Source: Accumulibacter sp.
Lineage (GTDB): Bacteria; Pseudomonadota; Gammaproteobacteria; Burkholderiales; Rhodocyclaceae
Length of the DNA stretch: 6,800 nucleotides
Reading direction: 5' to 3'
Assembly (NCBI GenBank): GCA_031267455.1
Contig: JAIRZC010000173.1
Location: 1-6,800 of the forward strand
Shown: positions 5,264 to 6,800 of the stretch, in pieces
Layout: each line of letters opens with the position of its first letter
Numbering within the stretch: position 1 is the first letter of the stretch
The notes under the pieces: model-generated
What the model was told of the DNA's origin: nothing
What the model saw: only the letters and a program-made list of their open reading frames with translations
The model's database searches: none
Program-made: the position numbers and the translations under genes

Positions 5264-6800
5264 ATGAATTTTATCGATTTGCCTCAAAGGACCAATGCGC
5301 GTGGCGTCGTCCGCCTGCCGGGATCCAAGAGTATTTCCAACCGTGTCCTCATCCTTGCGGCACTCGCTTCGGGAAACACCGAGATTCGGAATTTTCTCGA
5401 ATCCGATGATACGGCGCGGATGCTCGATGCCTTGAAAGCGCTGGGGGTTGCGGTCACGCCGCTCGGTGATTGTGTCCTCCGCGTCGAAGGCACAGGAGCG
5501 AATGGAGGCAAATCCGGAGTTTTCTCGGAAAAAGAGGCCGATCTTTTTCTAGGCAACGCGGGAACGGCATTCCGGACTTTGACCGCCGTACTTGCCTTTT
5601 CCGAGGGTCATTACCGCCTGCGCGGCGTGCCGAGAATGCACGAGCGCCCGATTGGCGACCTCGTGGATGCTTTGCGTACCTTGGGGGCAAATATCGCTTA
5701 TGAAGGCGCTGCGGGTTATCCGCCGCTTTTCATGACACCGAGATCTCCCGTTGAAACACGGTCGGTGCGTGTGCGCGGCGATGTATCGAGCCAGTTTCTT
5801 TCCGGTCTTATGATCGCGTTGCCGTCCATGGGCGGCGGGGTTTCGATCGAAGTCGAGGGCGATCTGGTCTCGAAACCCTATGTCGACCTCACGCTTGCGA
5901 TGATGGCGCGTTTCGGTGTCGAGACATCGCGCGATGGCTGGCGGCGTTTCACGGTTCCAGACGGCGTTACCTACCGTTCGCCGGGTAGTTTCCTCGTCGA
6001 GGGTGACGCGTCGTCGGCATCGTACTTTTTGGCGGCCGGCGCGATTGGCGGCGGGCCGGTGCGCGTCGAAGGCATCGGGATGAATTCTCTCCAGGGCGAT
6101 ATTCGCTTTACCGATGCCTTAAAGGAAATGGGTGCCGTCGTCGATGCCGGCGAAGACTGGGTCGAAGCCGCCACGCCCCCCAATGGCCTCAAAGGGATTC
6201 GTCTCGATTGCAATTCGATCCCGGATGCGGCAATGACGCTTGCGGTCGCCGCGCTTTTCGCCCGAGGCGAGACGCGGCTCGACGGCATTGCAAGCTGGCG
6301 CGTAAAAGAGACGGACCGTATCGCGGCAATGGCCAGGGAATTACGCAAATTCGGCGCGCGTGTCGAGGAAGGAAGAGACTTCATCGCGGTCACACCGCCC
6401 GAGGTTTTTCGTTTCCCGCCCGAAGGTGTTGACACCTACGACGACCACCGAATCGCCATGTGTTTTTCGCTCACCGCTTTCGCGGGTCTCGTACGGATCA
6501 ACGATCCGTCCTGCGTCGCGAAAACTTTTCCGGATTTTTTTGCGCGCTTTGCGCAGGTTACCGAACCTTTTCCCGTCATCGCGGTCGACGGCCCGTCGGC
6601 TTCGGGCAAGGGAACGGTCGCGGCGCGCGTTGCGGCGAAACTCGGATGGGCTTATCTCGACTCGGGCGCGCTCTATCGCCTGACAGCACTTGCAGCCAGG
6701 CGCGCCGGCGTTTCTTTCTCCGACGAGGATCGCATCGCCGCAATCGCCGCAACGCTCGACGTCGAGTTCGGCGCGGATTCGATACGTCTTTCTGGCGAAG
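5264..6800 (+). CDS. aroA-cmk: Bifunctional EPSP synthase / cytidylate kinase fusion (3' truncated by window edge)
   Basis: One uninterrupted frame encodes 512 residues and continues past the window. Residues 1 to about 431 are 3-phosphoshikimate 1-carboxyvinyltransferase, which joins shikimate-3-phosphate and phosphoenolpyruvate to make EPSP, the precursor of chorismate. Motifs are [10 protein letters not shown] (18-27, K22), GNAGTAFR (97-104), [10 protein letters not shown] (124-133), [12 protein letters not shown] (172-183), IPDAAMT (319-325, D321), WRVKETDRI (345-353, E349), [12 protein letters not shown] (392-403) and [10 protein letters not shown] (417-426, K420). From residue 436 it is CMP/dCMP kinase: [16 protein letters not shown] with the P-loop GPSASGKG at 443-450 (bases 6590-6613, K449), then YLDSGALYR (464-472). 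Only about 77 of the usual 220-odd Cmk residues lie in the window. The linker is at most four or five residues, and no ATG or GTG lies at the junction to make a separate Cmk. Such fusions are annotated in Burkholderiales. T105 replaces the usual proline after the GNAGTA(F/M)R motif. Confidence 0.96.
   Translation, partial: MNFIDLPQRTNARGVVRLPGSKSISNRVLILAALASGNTEIRNFLESDDTARMLDALKALGVAVTPLGDCVLRVEGTGANGGKSGVFSEKEADLFLGNAGTAFRTLTAVLAFSEGHYRLRGVPRMHERPIGDLVDALRTLGANIAYEGAAGYPPLFMTPRSPVETRSVRVRGDVSSQFLSGLMIALPSMGGGVSIEVEGDLVSKPYVDLTLAMMARFGVETSRDGWRRFTVPDGVTYRSPGSFLVEGDASSASYFLAAGAIGGGPVRVEGIGMNSLQGDIRFTDALKEMGAVVDAGEDWVEAATPPNGLKGIRLDCNSIPDAAMTLAVAALFARGETRLDGIASWRVKETDRIAAMARELRKFGARVEEGRDFIAVTPPEVFRFPPEGVDTYDDHRIAMCFSLTAFAGLVRINDPSCVAKTFPDFFARFAQVTEPFPVIAVDGPSASGKGTVAARVAAKLGWAYLDSGALYRLTALAARRAGVSFSDEDRIAAIAATLDVEFGADSIRLSGE

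Noticed and set aside
5244..5274. TTGCAA with a downstream TTTTAT as a promoter for aroA
   Set aside because: The spacer would be 19 bp and the -10 would lie inside the aroA coding sequence, placing the transcript start after the ATG.

Overview
The window is a compact, forward-strand stretch of core bacterial chromosome, with high-GC coding sequence and a strong preference for C or G at third codon positions. It holds the 3' two thirds of gyrA, then pheA, hisC, tyrA, and an open reading frame that fuses aroA (EPSP synthase) to cmk (CMP kinase) and runs off the right edge. This matches the conserved gyrA-(serC)-pheA-hisC-tyrA-aroA-cmk-rpsA supraoperon of beta- and some gammaproteobacteria. Protein motifs (a gammaproteobacterial-type GyrA box, a fused chorismate mutase/prephenate dehydratase, a free-standing TyrA) and the single-polypeptide AroA-Cmk architecture point to Betaproteobacteria, most likely Burkholderiales. 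I cannot fix the genus from the sequence alone.

Layout: 1-1809 is gyrA without its N-terminal catalytic part. 1810-2060 is a 251-nt gap with no supportable gene. It has a small hairpin, a good extended -10 promoter (1964-1990) and a leader that could fold over the pheA ribosome binding site. 2061-3155 is pheA. 3156-3179 is a short T-rich spacer that, with the end of pheA, forms a possible weak terminator or attenuator. 3180-4271 is hisC. 4268-5176 is tyrA, overlapping hisC by ATGA. 5177-5263 is an 87-nt spacer with a hairpin at the tyrA stop. 5264-6800 is aroA-cmk, incomplete at the 3' end.

Functionally, four of the genes form the end of aromatic amino acid synthesis. AroA makes the direct precursor of chorismate. 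PheA takes chorismate to prephenate and phenylpyruvate. TyrA oxidises prephenate or arogenate towards tyrosine. The HisC-type aminotransferase can plausibly supply the transamination step for Phe and Tyr as well as, or instead of, the histidine step. GyrA and Cmk tie the block to DNA topology and pyrimidine nucleotide supply.

I see no mobile element, CRISPR array, RNA gene or clearly new system. The points most worth checking are the almost linker-free AroA-Cmk fusion, a threonine in EPSP synthase where Pro101 (E. coli numbering) is usual, the absence of serC between gyrA and pheA, and possible regulatory structures at the pheA leader, the pheA/hisC junction and the tyrA stop.
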